A stretch of DNA of 64,000 nt, taken from the NCBI RefSeq assembly GCF_017599345.1, contig NZ_JAGFVL010000039.1:1-64000 (forward strand), in the 5' to 3' direction. Positions 36,927 to 46,352 of the stretch are shown here, piece after piece; positions within the stretch are counted from its first letter, which is position 1; each line of letters begins with the position of its first letter. The translations under genes and the position numbers were made by a program. The stretch is from Gracilibacillus suaedae. Its GTDB lineage: Bacteria; Bacillota; Bacilli; Bacillales; Amphibacillaceae. The notes below the pieces were generated by a model. That model did not search any database. It was not told the DNA's origin and saw nothing but the letters and a program-made list of their open reading frames with translations.

Positions 36927-39299
36927 TTAATAGCTTGTCGGCGTGATAATATACGCTTTACCGTTTTGTGTTGGAAAACGATATTTACCTTCTGCAATTT
37001 CTTCTAACTCCACTGACTTTAAACTATCCTTTTCTTTAATAGTCCCTATCACACTTAAAATACAGTCCTCACCTGAAAGCGATACCAACTTTACGTTGCT
37101 TAGCTTGCTGTTCTGCCAAGTAATATCTACTTCAAAACCACCTCTAGCTCTTAATCCTTTGACTTTTCCTTCATTCCAAGTATCTGGCAATGCAGGAAGG
37201 AAACGAAGAACTCCTTCATGTGATTGTAATAACATTTCGACAATTCCTGCAGTTACACCAAAATTTCCATCAATTTGAAAAGGAGGATGTGCATCAAATA
37301 AATTGGCATATACGCCACCTTTATGGTAGTTCTCTTGGCCTTCTTCATCCACTAGTCGAAGTAAATTTCCAATTAATTGAAACGCCTGATTACCATCTCC
37401 AAATCGTGCCCATAACCCTACTTTCCATCCTAAACTCCAACCCGTCCCGCCATTATCTCTCCTTTCTAGTGATTTTTTGGCAGCCTCAAAATATACTGGT
37501 GATGAGGCTGCTGTAAGTTGTCTTCCTGGGTATACCCCAAACAGATGGGAAACGTGTCGATGAAAGGGATCCTCATCTTCAAAGTCTCGATACCATTCTT
37601 GTAATTGTCCATGTTTTCCTTTCTGCATAGGATATAATAAACCTTTTACTTCAGCGAGCTGATCACGAAGTATTTCATCCGTTTTCAATATTTCTGCAGC
37701 TTCGATACAATTCGTAAACAAATCCCAAATCACGGACATATCCATCGTAGTAGATTTACTAATGGCTGATTTTACACCTTGATGGATAAATTTATGTTCA
37801 GGAGAAGTAGAAGGGCTGGTATGAAAATAACCATCTTCCTCTTTTACTAACCAATCAAGGCAAAACAAAGCAGCATCTTTCATTATTGGGTAAGCTTTTT
37901 CACGTAAAAACTCCTTATCTTGATTGAATGCATAATGCTCCCATAAATGCTGTGACATCCATGCTCCTCCCATTGGCCACATTGTCCAAACTGGATCACC
38001 ATGTCCATAATCTCCTACAGGTGATGTCAGACACCAAATGTCTGTATTATGATGTGCCACCCAGCCTCTTGTGCCATAATTCTCTCTAGCAGTAATTTTT
38101 CCGTTCTTCGATAACCTTTCTATATGTTGCAGAAATGGAAGATGGCATTCAGAAAGATTAGTAGTTTCAACTGGCCAGTAGTTCATTTCAGCATTAATAT
38201 TTAGGGTGAAATTACTACTCCATGGTGGTCTTGTCGACGGATTCCAAATTCCTTGCAAATTAGCAGGTTGGGTTCCTGGACGAGAGCTCGTAATCATCAG
38301 GTATCGTCCGTACTGAAACAATAATTCTATTAAACCAGGATCAGACGCCCCATATTTCGATATTCGTTGCTCTGTGGACATCCCTTCTGGGGCTTTAGTT
38401 TCTCCCAGCTGTAAGCTTACTCGATTAAACATGGAACGATAATCTTCCATATGTCTAGTGCGTAACGCTACATAGGCCTGTTCCATTGCTTCCTCTAAAT
38501 GGAGTTGTGGCTTATTCCCCACATCTGCTTTAGGAAACGAATCAAAACCATTAAAGCTTGTTGCGGCTGAGAAATAGAACGTTGCACTTGTAGCTTCCAA
38601 AAGATGCATCCCGTCATGGTCAACAGTCAAGCTACCCGAATCATGCGTAACCCCTAAGCACCCTTGGAATTTCATTGCTTTTGTTGTATTGATATCTCCA
38701 TAAACAATCGGATTATCTGTTTTGTAATAATTAGGATCTACCTTTTCTGGTGCAAATCCATCTATGATGAATTGTCCTTGATTATTTTTCGTTTGATACC
38801 TTAATGAACTGTGTAATCTAGCGTGTACATTTAACATACCAGGTTGATCTGCTGTAAAATGAAATACTGCTACTTGATCCGGATAAGAAATAAACATTTC
38901 TCTGGTAAATTTCACTCTCCCAATGCGATATTTTACTTGAACGAGACCATTTTCTAAGTCCAGTATTCTCTTATAGTCTTCTGCAACATCACCATGTTCA
39001 AATTGAAGAAACAGATCACCGAACGGTAAATATGATTGTGTATATGGGCCCATCATCTTTCTGGCTAATTGATCCGCCTCTTCAAACTTCTCCTCTTTTA
39101 CTAGCTGTCGTATTTCGGGCAGTATTTTCTTTGCACCTTGATTATTCCCATCACGAGGGTAACCAGACCATAATGTATCTTCATTTAATTGTAAATGCTC
39201 CAATTCTATTCCACCGTACACCATTGCTCCAATTCTGCCATTGCCAATTGGCAGCGCATCCGTCCATTTAATTGCTGGTTTACCGTATTGTAGCTTCAA
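36927..39299 (-). CDS. GH95 alpha-L-fucosidase / alpha-L-galactosidase
   Basis: 790-residue inverting enzyme without signal peptide. GH95 signatures: LPIGNGRIGAMVYGG and QLNEDTLWSG at the N-terminus, LQGIWNPSTRPPWSSN and NINAEMNYWPVE (the Asn pair that activates water), TSPEHKF (general acid Glu) and FQIDGNFGVTAGI (Asp). GH95 enzymes remove terminal alpha-1,2-L-fucose; some act on alpha-L-galactosides, which matters given the LgoD-like gene nearby. Start is TTG 39299, 8 bases after GGAGGGG. 31 bases separate it from the aldo/keto reductase gene. Confidence 0.93.
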   Translation of the reverse strand: MKLQYGKPAIKWTDALPIGNGRIGAMVYGGIELEHLQLNEDTLWSGYPRDGNNQGAKKILPEIRQLVKEEKFEEADQLARKMMGPYTQSYLPFGDLFLQFEHGDVAEDYKRILDLENGLVQVKYRIGRVKFTREMFISYPDQVAVFHFTADQPGMLNVHARLHSSLRYQTKNNQGQFIIDGFAPEKVDPNYYKTDNPIVYGDINTTKAMKFQGCLGVTHDSGSLTVDHDGMHLLEATSATFYFSAATSFNGFDSFPKADVGNKPQLHLEEAMEQAYVALRTRHMEDYRSMFNRVSLQLGETKAPEGMSTEQRISKYGASDPGLIELLFQYGRYLMITSSRPGTQPANLQGIWNPSTRPPWSSNFTLNINAEMNYWPVETTNLSECHLPFLQHIERLSKNGKITARENYGTRGWVAHHNTDIWCLTSPVGDYGHGDPVWTMWPMGGAWMSQHLWEHYAFNQDKEFLREKAYPIMKDAALFCLDWLVKEEDGYFHTSPSTSPEHKFIHQGVKSAISKSTTMDMSVIWDLFTNCIEAAEILKTDEILRDQLAEVKGLLYPMQKGKHGQLQEWYRDFEDEDPFHRHVSHLFGVYPGRQLTAASSPVYFEAAKKSLERRDNGGTGWSLGWKVGLWARFGDGNQAFQLIGNLLRLVDEEGQENYHKGGVYANLFDAHPPFQIDGNFGVTAGIVEMLLQSHEGVLRFLPALPDTWNEGKVKGLRARGGFEVDITWQNSKLSNVKLVSLSGEDCILSVIGTIKEKDSLKSVELEEIAEGKYRFPTQNGKAYIITPTSY

Positions 39300-39330
39300 T
39301 CAAATGTCCCCTCCTATAAAATATAATTTT

Positions 39331-40263
39331 TCAAACAATCCATTCACTATTTCCGCTTGGCCATGTCTTGTTATGAACAGGCTTTAATATTTCCAGTACA
39401 TCTGCTAGTAACTCTTGATCAATTGGTTCTTCTGCCCATTTTATATTTTGGGTAATGTTCTTCTCGCTTGCTGTACTTACTAATGTAGTTGGAATTCGTT
39501 CATCTTGAACCGCATACTGAATGGCTAGTTTTGCTAAATCTTCACCGTTTCGCTCACAGAATGCTGCTGCTTTTTTGCAAGCTGTCCTAATCTCCTGGTC
39601 AGCTGGATGCCAATCAGCTACAGGCCTTGAGCTTAATAATCCCATTGATAAAGGGGATGCGTTGATTAACCCTACATTTTTTTGCTCCAAAAGTGGAAGA
39701 AGGAAGAAAAGCGACGTATCATTTAAAGAAAAATGACAATAAGATAAAATAACATCTAATTCGGTCTTGGAGAGTACTTTTTCAAAAACTGTTAATGGCA
39801 ATCCAGACACACCAAAGAACCGAATCTTTCCTTCTGCCTTCAATTGTTGTAATGCCGGAATACCTTCCTCCATCACTTCATCATATGATCCAAACTCAAT
39901 ATCATGGAGAAGGAGAATATCTACATAATCTGTCTGCAATCGATCTAGACTTTCCTCCAAGCTATTCATGATTCTTTTCTTCGTAAAATCAAATAATTTT
40001 TCCCCGTAACGCCCCGCCTTGGTAGATAAAATAAATTGATCACGTGGTATGTCTTTTATCGCTCTACCAAGAACTGTCTCTGCTTTTGTTAACCCATAAT
40101 AAGGAGAAACATCGATCAGATTAATCCCTTGATCCACCGCTGCATGAACAGACTTAATTCCTTCCGATTCATTAATATCTCGAAATACAGAACCAAGTGA
40201 AGATGCTCCATAACTAAGAATCGATACATCTAATCCTGTTTGTCCTAGTTTTCTATATTTCAT
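39331..40263 (-). CDS. Aldo/keto reductase, L-fucose/L-galactose dehydrogenase type
   Basis: 310-residue AKR barrel with the catalytic tetrad visible: Asp 51 (LIDVSPYYG), Tyr 55/56, Lys 82 (STKAGRYG), His 120 (LLLHDIE). The sequence style is that of plant L-galactose dehydrogenase and bacterial L-fucose/D-threo-aldose 1-dehydrogenases, which oxidise the anomeric carbon to the aldonolactone with NAD(P). ATG 40263 follows AAGGAGGC and overlaps the lactonase gene end by 11 bases, so dehydrogenase and lactonase are coupled. L-fucose or L-galactose is the inferred substrate. Confidence 0.85.
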   Translation of the reverse strand: MKYRKLGQTGLDVSILSYGASSLGSVFRDINESEGIKSVHAAVDQGINLIDVSPYYGLTKAETVLGRAIKDIPRDQFILSTKAGRYGEKLFDFTKKRIMNSLEESLDRLQTDYVDILLLHDIEFGSYDEVMEEGIPALQQLKAEGKIRFFGVSGLPLTVFEKVLSKTELDVILSYCHFSLNDTSLFFLLPLLEQKNVGLINASPLSMGLLSSRPVADWHPADQEIRTACKKAAAFCERNGEDLAKLAIQYAVQDERIPTTLVSTASEKNITQNIKWAEEPIDQELLADVLEILKPVHNKTWPSGNSEWIV

Positions 40264-41101
40264 CCAATGCCTCCTTAATTTTATAGAACCTCAGCGCATT
40301 CTCACCGAAAATAAGTGCTTGTTTCTTTTCTGACAGTTGATCTGGTAATGTCTCTTTTAATAGTTGATAGACTTCATCATAGCTTGCCGACAATAAACAT
40401 ACTGGCCAATCACTTCCATACATAATCCGATTAACACCAAATGTCTGCACAATATGATGAACATAGGGAATAAAATCTGTTTTTTGCTGATTTTTATTAT
40501 CTGCTTCGGTTACCATTCCAGATAATTTACAATACATATTAGAATGTTTTGCAATTTCTTTCATTTGGCTTTTCCAAGGTTCTAGCTTTCCCTGTGCAAT
40601 GTCCGGTTTCGCAATATGATCGATCACGCCTCGTATCGATACTTGGTTCAACAGTTGAACGACAGCAGAAAGCTGCCCAGAGTGGACTAGCAAATCAACT
40701 GGAAGATCGATTTCTGCAAGATAAGAAAAAGCATCGATATACTTAGGGTCTAAAATTATATTTTCATCTGGCATATCTTGAATCATTATCCGTACCCCAA
40801 CAAATTTAGAATGATTTAGAAATCGCTCTAACTGTTCCTTATAAGCAGGGTCCTCAAGATCAATCCAACCGACAACCCCAGCAATGGTTTCTGATTCATC
40901 GCTAAGCGAAAGAATAAAATCTGTTTCTGCTATGGTTGGTGCTGCTTGCACAACAATCGTTTTATCGATATTGTTCTTTATTAAATGGGGAACTAAATCT
41001 TCTTCATGAAAATCACGGTAAAGAGCTGGAGTTTCGGGTGTAATCCAACCATAATCATCTCTATTAATCTTCCAATAATGCTGATGTGCGTCAACTCGCA
41101 T
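40253..41101 (-). CDS. Amidohydrolase-family aldonolactonase (COG3618, L-fuconolactonase type)
   Basis: 282-residue TIM-barrel hydrolase: VDAHQHYWKI (N-terminal metal motif), VVQAAPTIAETDFILSL, GVRIMIQDMP, DHIAKPDI, and YGSDWPVC (late catalytic Asp). COG3618 members hydrolyse L-fuconolactone, L-rhamnonolactone or related lactones. ATG 41101 follows GGAAAGGAG; an ATG at 41122 would lie upstream of that SD. It would act on the lactone made by the adjacent reductase. Confidence 0.87.
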   Translation of the reverse strand: MRVDAHQHYWKINRDDYGWITPETPALYRDFHEEDLVPHLIKNNIDKTIVVQAAPTIAETDFILSLSDESETIAGVVGWIDLEDPAYKEQLERFLNHSKFVGVRIMIQDMPDENIILDPKYIDAFSYLAEIDLPVDLLVHSGQLSAVVQLLNQVSIRGVIDHIAKPDIAQGKLEPWKSQMKEIAKHSNMYCKLSGMVTEADNKNQQKTDFIPYVHHIVQTFGVNRIMYGSDWPVCLLSASYDEVYQLLKETLPDQLSEKKQALIFGENALRFYKIKEALDEI

Positions 41102-41214
41102 CGATTTTATCTCCTTTCCCATTAGATATTCTATTCAGAAATAACACCTTTTTTCAAAATAATATTTGCGTAAGTGCTTTTCTTCAGTCCCTCCATTTAT
41201 TTAAAATAATCAAC

Positions 41215-42228
41215 TTATAACTCAACCATTGCTTTAATGACATTAGTCTCTGGCTTTAACCATTCTTCAAAGTGTTCTATTGTCTGATTAAAACCAGACC
41301 GATTTGTGATGTATTCGCTTACAATAATCTTGTTCTTTCTAATGGATTGAACAACATATTCAAAATCAGACTTTGTTGCGTTTCTACTCGCCATTAATGT
41401 CAATTCTTTCGAATGAAAAGCGGGATTTGAAAAGGTTATATCTTCCTTTACCAGCCCTACATAAATTAATTTTCCACCATTTGCAGGATAATGGAATGCG
41501 TCTGTCATTGATGTGCTATTTCCGGTAGCATCAAAAACCACGGTAGGCATGTCTCCATTCGTTATTTGCTCTAAGGATTCTGAAGGAGAGTCTAATGCAT
41601 TTACAATGTAGTCTACATCGGCCCAATCACGGCAAAATTTCAATCTTTCCGTATTGATATCCATCGCTATCACTTTGGCTCCCTCTATCTTTGCAAACGC
41701 CATTACCCCTAACCCAATAGGGCCAGATCCAATCACAAGGACACATTCATCTTTTTTAATATTAGTTCGTCTGACAGCATGCGCACCAATACTAAGTGGT
41801 TCTATAACTGCCGTTTGATCTAAGGACAATCTTTCAGTCTTAATAAGATGATCGTATGGCACTGAAACCTGTTCACACATGCCACCATCAATATGAACAC
41901 CTAACACTTTCATTTGTGTACAGCAATTTGTTTTTCCATTGCGGCAAGCGATACACTCCCCACATTCTATATAGGGAATAACTGAAACTTGGTCTCCTTG
42001 TTTTAAATCAAAGGGGTTGTCTTCAATAGATTCTATTACCCCAGCTAACTCATGTCCCAAAATTCGTGGATATTGAAAAAAAGGTTGATTCCCTTTAAAC
42101 GCGTGTAGATCTGTACCACATATTCCAATCCGTTTAATATTAACTAGCGCTTCCTGTTTTTTTGGTTTCGGTGGATCTGTATTTTTCCACTTAAACTTCC
42201 CTGGTTGTTCACAGACCAGACTTTTCAT
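41215..42228 (-). CDS. Zn-dependent dehydrogenase, L-galactonate 5-dehydrogenase (LgoD)-like
   Basis: 337-residue medium-chain dehydrogenase: GICGTDLHAFKGNQPFF and GHE catalytic-zinc region, CGECIACRNGKTNCC structural-zinc cluster, GSGPIGLG Rossmann motif. The N-terminus (MKSLVCEQPGKFKWK..., GNQPFFQYPRILGHEL, GVHIDGG) resembles E. coli YjjN/LgoD, which oxidises L-galactonate to D-tagaturonate, more than other threonine- or sorbitol-dehydrogenase-like proteins. ATG 42228 follows AGGAG. It is 113 bases upstream of the lactonase gene on the same strand and divergent from the AraC gene. The specificity is inferred. Confidence 0.82.
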   Translation of the reverse strand: MKSLVCEQPGKFKWKNTDPPKPKKQEALVNIKRIGICGTDLHAFKGNQPFFQYPRILGHELAGVIESIEDNPFDLKQGDQVSVIPYIECGECIACRNGKTNCCTQMKVLGVHIDGGMCEQVSVPYDHLIKTERLSLDQTAVIEPLSIGAHAVRRTNIKKDECVLVIGSGPIGLGVMAFAKIEGAKVIAMDINTERLKFCRDWADVDYIVNALDSPSESLEQITNGDMPTVVFDATGNSTSMTDAFHYPANGGKLIYVGLVKEDITFSNPAFHSKELTLMASRNATKSDFEYVVQSIRKNKIIVSEYITNRSGFNQTIEHFEEWLKPETNVIKAMVEL

Positions 42229-42350
42229 ATTAGCACCACTCCTATATAGAGAGATTATATTTATCATATCAGCAGTAATTTGAAATAAAAATTGCATTTT
42301 TTGCTTTTTTTATACTCTTTTTTGATATAAAATAGCGATAGGTGATCAAG

Positions 42351-43220
42351 ATGAAAACGGTTAATAAATTCTCTGATTCAAACGAACTCTTTCCTTATTC
42401 CTTTTCTTACAAAAGTAGTAAAGAGCCGCAAAATGAACTGCCAAACCATATGCATGACTTTTATGAAATCATTTATGTTCATGGTGGAAAAGGCGTTTTC
42501 TTTATTCAAAACACCTTATACAAAATGGGGATAGGGGATGTTTTTATCATTCCAAATGATACGATTCATCACGCCAAGCCTGATAAAAATGATTTAGTGA
42601 CTTCCTCTGTCATTTTCTTTAGCCCAGCACTTATTCAAACCATTTCTACTGATGAATCCTTTTCCTATTTATCTTTAATCAAAGAAATAAAAAAAGAGAA
42701 AGACTATAAAATACACCTTTCTGAAAAGCATCAAGTTAAATTGGAGCAATACCTTGCAAACATACATCAAGAATTGAAAGAACAAAAACTAGGATGCTCA
42801 CACGCTTCCGTGTTAATTACTCATCATATATTATTAGAATTGTCTCGCCTTCGTGCAAATCAGAATACAGAGCCTTCCGTAAAAAAAGATAACAATCGTG
42901 ACTGGATAAATGATATCTTTTCATACATTGATCAACATCTGCAACATAACATCTCCCTGACTACTATAGCCGACGAAGCCCTCGTCAGCCCTGCTCATTT
43001 TAGTCGAGTCTTCAAGGATATTACTGGTATGGGATTAACAGTCTATATCAACAAAAAACGCATATTTAAAGCAAAGGAATTATTAATCACTACGAATTAT
43101 ACGATCTCTTATATTGCAGAAAAGTGTGGATTCGAAAGCATCCCACACTTCTACCGGACTTTCAAAAAGTACATTGGTACAACACCAGCTCATTTTCGCA
43201 AGGAGAATGTATCCAAATAA
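42351..43220 (+). CDS. AraC family regulator with cupin sensor
   Basis: 289 residues: an N-terminal AraC_binding cupin (LPNHMHDFYEIIYVHGGKG, GDVFIIPNDTIHHAKP) and a C-terminal HTH pair (LTTIADEALVSPAHFSRVFK, IAEKCGFESIPHFYRTFKK). ATG 42351 is placed after TAGGTG; GTG 42342 lies inside that SD. It is divergent from the LgoD-like gene, with 122 bases between the starts, so it probably regulates the oxidative branch and responds to an intracellular sugar or aldonate. Confidence 0.9.
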   Translation: MKTVNKFSDSNELFPYSFSYKSSKEPQNELPNHMHDFYEIIYVHGGKGVFFIQNTLYKMGIGDVFIIPNDTIHHAKPDKNDLVTSSVIFFSPALIQTISTDESFSYLSLIKEIKKEKDYKIHLSEKHQVKLEQYLANIHQELKEQKLGCSHASVLITHHILLELSRLRANQNTEPSVKKDNNRDWINDIFSYIDQHLQHNISLTTIADEALVSPAHFSRVFKDITGMGLTVYINKKRIFKAKELLITTNYTISYIAEKCGFESIPHFYRTFKKYIGTTPAHFRKENVSK

Positions 43221-43221
43221 A

Positions 43222-43370
43222 GTGAGACTATGATCAGTGAAAATTTTGACCTCCACTGATCATTAGCAAAACTTATCAGGATGTTTACTTCTGTTATCCC
43301 CAACTTAGCTTCCTTGCGTTAATTAAAGCTTGAAGTGGGGGTTACAGACGTTTAGCACCGTGATAAACAA
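43222..43370. repeat. R2 repeat copy
   Basis: It has GTGAGACTATGATCA, a hairpin ATGATCAGTG / CACTGATCAT (43230-43263), CCCCAACTT...AAGTGGGGG arms, and the tag AGACGTTTAGCACCGTGATAA at 43346-43366. It fills the gap between convergent AraC and regulator genes and may also terminate the AraC transcript. Confidence 0.7.
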
Positions 43371-43411
43371 CTTATCAATTCCGTGCAAAAAATTCTCACA
43401 TCCGTCCTTTT

Positions 43412-44938
43412 TCATGAATACTGCTTTCGATATTCACTCGGGCTCAGTCCAGTCTCTTTCTTAAATACTCGACTGAAATAATTGGGATCTTTATATCCAA
43501 CTGTTAATGCAATTTCTTTCAATGATATTCGATCATCTAATAATAAGTCTTTTGCTTCGGTTAATCTAGTTTTTGTTACGTATTCAACAAAGGTGATTTG
43601 AAAATGCTCTTTAAACAGCTTACTCAAATAGTATGAGCTTAATCCGACTTTCTCTGCTATCTCTTCCAGTGTTATATTTCGCTGATAATGGGCTTCAATA
43701 TATTCCTTTGCCTGCATCAACAGACCATGAACTCCAGTTGAACGCCATTCACGTATCTGCATAATAATTCTTTGCAAGTGAGCCTTGGCAGCTTCCCTGA
43801 TCTGTGTCGCTGTTTCAAACTGTTCAAAGCTCATTTGAATATTCCGATCCAGACCTAGCTCTTTCGTCATTCTTGTTAAGACAATAAAAAAGTTTTCGAT
43901 TGTCTTTTGGATGATTCGTGCTTGATAACTAGCATTCTGTTGTACCGATTGGAAATAGCGATCAAATAAAAACGTCGCCTGCTGAGTATCTCCTTTTTTA
44001 ATGGCTTCTAGTAATTCTTTCTCTTCTTCAAAATGGATCCGTTCTTTTCTTTTTTCAGCCATTTGTTCCGTATAGACTTGATATTTAGCGCCAGAGTGGT
44101 TTTGTACTTGCTCTAAAGCATATAAGGCTTCTTGATAGGACCTGGAAAAGTCCTGTAAATCAGCAATAACTGCTCCGACTCCAACACAGAGCTGGCAATC
44201 GCGTAAATCACGCTGAATATTCTGTATAACATCTCTTGCAAACTGATCCATTCGATAATCACCATACTTAACGAAAACTGGGACTTGATAACCTGTCAGC
44301 GGTCCAACAAAAACATCATAAGGTAACCTTGATAATCCGTCTTTGAGTGTGCGATACCAGTTACTTTTCTGTTCACGGTCAGGTCTAAGGATCTCTGACT
44401 GAAAAGAAAATACCGCGGCAAAGCCCTTTGTATTCTCGACATCTAGCCATTTCGTCCAATCTTCTGCGTTGAACTCATGGACATGATCCATCATCAGCGT
44501 TAAGATAAATTCCATTTCTACCAATGCACTTGCTTGTTCTAATCGTTCATTTAGCTCATTTTTTTCAGATAGTTCTGCAACCATTCGATCGTAAGCTTCT
44601 AATACTTCTGATACTTTACTCGGCTTTAACAGGTATTCTTTTATACCAAATTTCATCGCACGTTTAGCATATTGAAAAGTATCGAATGCGGATACCATAA
44701 TACATTTTGTTTCCGGTAATGTCTGAAGAATTTGTTCAATTGCTACCAAACCATCAAATTCTGGCATTTTAATGTCCATAAAAATAATATCAGGTCGATG
44801 TGTTGTGGCAAACTCAACTGCTTCTTTACCATTTTTTGCTTCTGCAATAATTTCAGCATTTGATCTGTTTCGTTCTAAAATCATCCGGATGCCTTCTCGT
44901 TCAATTGCCTCATCATCTACAAGCATAACGTTGATCAT
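43412..44938 (-). CDS. YesN-type response regulator (second system)
   Basis: 508 residues: receiver (LVDDEAIEREG, phospho-acceptor Asp in IIFMDIKMPEF at about residue 55, lysine in YLLKPSK), a long middle region (about 125-400) and a C-terminal AraC HTH (ITLEEIAEKVGLSSYYLSKLFK, GYKDPNYFSRVFKKETG). ATG 44938 follows AAAGGAG, and the gene is 4 bases after the kinase. It is the output of the second binding protein-kinase-regulator trio; no transporter is adjacent, so its targets may be the nearby fucose genes or lie elsewhere. Confidence 0.9.
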   Translation of the reverse strand: MINVMLVDDEAIEREGIRMILERNRSNAEIIAEAKNGKEAVEFATTHRPDIIFMDIKMPEFDGLVAIEQILQTLPETKCIMVSAFDTFQYAKRAMKFGIKEYLLKPSKVSEVLEAYDRMVAELSEKNELNERLEQASALVEMEFILTLMMDHVHEFNAEDWTKWLDVENTKGFAAVFSFQSEILRPDREQKSNWYRTLKDGLSRLPYDVFVGPLTGYQVPVFVKYGDYRMDQFARDVIQNIQRDLRDCQLCVGVGAVIADLQDFSRSYQEALYALEQVQNHSGAKYQVYTEQMAEKRKERIHFEEEKELLEAIKKGDTQQATFLFDRYFQSVQQNASYQARIIQKTIENFFIVLTRMTKELGLDRNIQMSFEQFETATQIREAAKAHLQRIIMQIREWRSTGVHGLLMQAKEYIEAHYQRNITLEEIAEKVGLSSYYLSKLFKEHFQITFVEYVTKTRLTEAKDLLLDDRISLKEIALTVGYKDPNYFSRVFKKETGLSPSEYRKQYS

Positions 44939-44942
44939 TTTG

Positions 44943-46352
44943 TCACTCCTTTCGTAGCTTAATGGTTACTTTGGTTCCTTTGCCAACCTCTGATCGAATA
45001 GACACTTCACTTTCTTTATCAAATAACTTGAGGCGATCGATTACATTTCGCATGCCAATCCCTGTCGAATGCCCTTTTCTATTCGTTTCCGTATTCTCAT
45101 CCACTGTTAATAAGCGATCAATCGTTTCCTGATCCATCCCTACTCCGTTATCGGTTATTTCAATCCATACTTTTTCTTCCTTTTGATAAATGGCAAGGGT
45201 TATTTCTGCACCGTCTGCCATTTCCTCAATACCATGCATGAAGGCATTTTCAATAATAGGCTGTAGCGTCAGGCAAGGTATTGGGGTTTGTAAACATTCT
45301 TCCTCGATATCCTGATCGAATGTCACCCTATCACCGAACCTCGTTTTTTGTATGAAAAAGTATTCCTTCACGATCTCTACTTCATCTTTCAAATAGGTTT
45401 CTCTATCTAGACTACCGATATTATAACGTAACAACGCTGAAACAGACGAGATTAAATCACTGGTTCGTTCTGCTCCCTCAATATACGATGTTTTGGAAAT
45501 CGTATTTAATGTGTTAAATAGAAAATGAGGATTAATTTGATTTTGCAAGCTCTTCAATTCCATTTCCTTTAACAACTGAGACATCCGGGCTTTTTCTTTC
45601 ATTTCCCGAATCGCCTCGACGATATTCCACTTCATTTGATTAAACGTTTCTGTTAAAATTTTTAGTTCATCCTTTTGAGGCACAACGACATCTTCTACAG
45701 TATAATTTCCCTGCGAAATTTCCTTAGCAGCACCAGTTAGGCGTTCAATCGCCCTTGTAATGCCATTAGAGAACCATAAGGCAAACAAAATACTAAGGAT
45801 GATCACCGAAATAAAAATAGCAGTCCCCATATTTTTAGAATATTTAACACGTTGGTCCTCCAGTTCAATTAAATTCTGATAAACAGTAAGTTCTGAATTA
45901 ATTAATTCTAAGGTTTTCTCATGAATATAAGTTGCACTATTATCTGCTTCATTCAAATAATAGGAATATTGCTCAATATCATCTTGTGCTACACCTTCCG
46001 CAGTTAAATCAGTTAATTCTAAAAAGCTTGTTAATAAATGGACATAGTTTTTCTTATCTATACTTTCTTCAGCAGCTATCTCAAATTGCTCTTGTAATTC
46101 GTTTAATTGTTGCTTGTCCTCCTCATAATATTGGAGATTTTCATCTGTTGGCTCATGCACATAAATTTGCAGTGATTGATAAGTCTGATCTGTAATATTT
46201 GTTATTTCATTTAATAAAAAATAATGAGCAGAACGTTCATCATGTAATTCAACAATTCTTTGCGCACTTTGTTCACGAATAAAAAATAAAATAATCACTA
46301 ATAACAGGATAGCAGCGAAGTATATGAGTAGTTTTGTTCTAATCCTAATCAT
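44943..46352 (-). CDS. YesM/LytS-type sensor histidine kinase (second system)
   Basis: 469 residues: TM1 (about 9-23, LLIYFAAILLLVIIL), an extracellular helical region of about 145 residues, TM2 (AIFISVIILSILFALWF), HAMP, His_kinase domain with NPHFLFNTLN, and HATPase_c (NAFMHGIEE, DNGVGMD, HSTGIGMRNV). ATG 46352 lies 6 bases after GAGG and overlaps the binding-protein stop by 8 bases. The sensor region is helical rather than Cache-like, unlike the first system's kinase, so ligand sensing probably depends on the anchored binding protein. Confidence 0.88.
   Translation of the reverse strand: MIRIRTKLLIYFAAILLLVIILFFIREQSAQRIVELHDERSAHYFLLNEITNITDQTYQSLQIYVHEPTDENLQYYEEDKQQLNELQEQFEIAAEESIDKKNYVHLLTSFLELTDLTAEGVAQDDIEQYSYYLNEADNSATYIHEKTLELINSELTVYQNLIELEDQRVKYSKNMGTAIFISVIILSILFALWFSNGITRAIERLTGAAKEISQGNYTVEDVVVPQKDELKILTETFNQMKWNIVEAIREMKEKARMSQLLKEMELKSLQNQINPHFLFNTLNTISKTSYIEGAERTSDLISSVSALLRYNIGSLDRETYLKDEVEIVKEYFFIQKTRFGDRVTFDQDIEEECLQTPIPCLTLQPIIENAFMHGIEEMADGAEITLAIYQKEEKVWIEITDNGVGMDQETIDRLLTVDENTETNRKGHSTGIGMRNVIDRLKLFDKESEVSIRSEVGKGTKVTIKLRKE

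Noticed and set aside
41164-41180. cre-like GTAAGTGCTTTTC upstream of the lactonase gene
   Set aside because: It lacks the central CG and has several mismatches.
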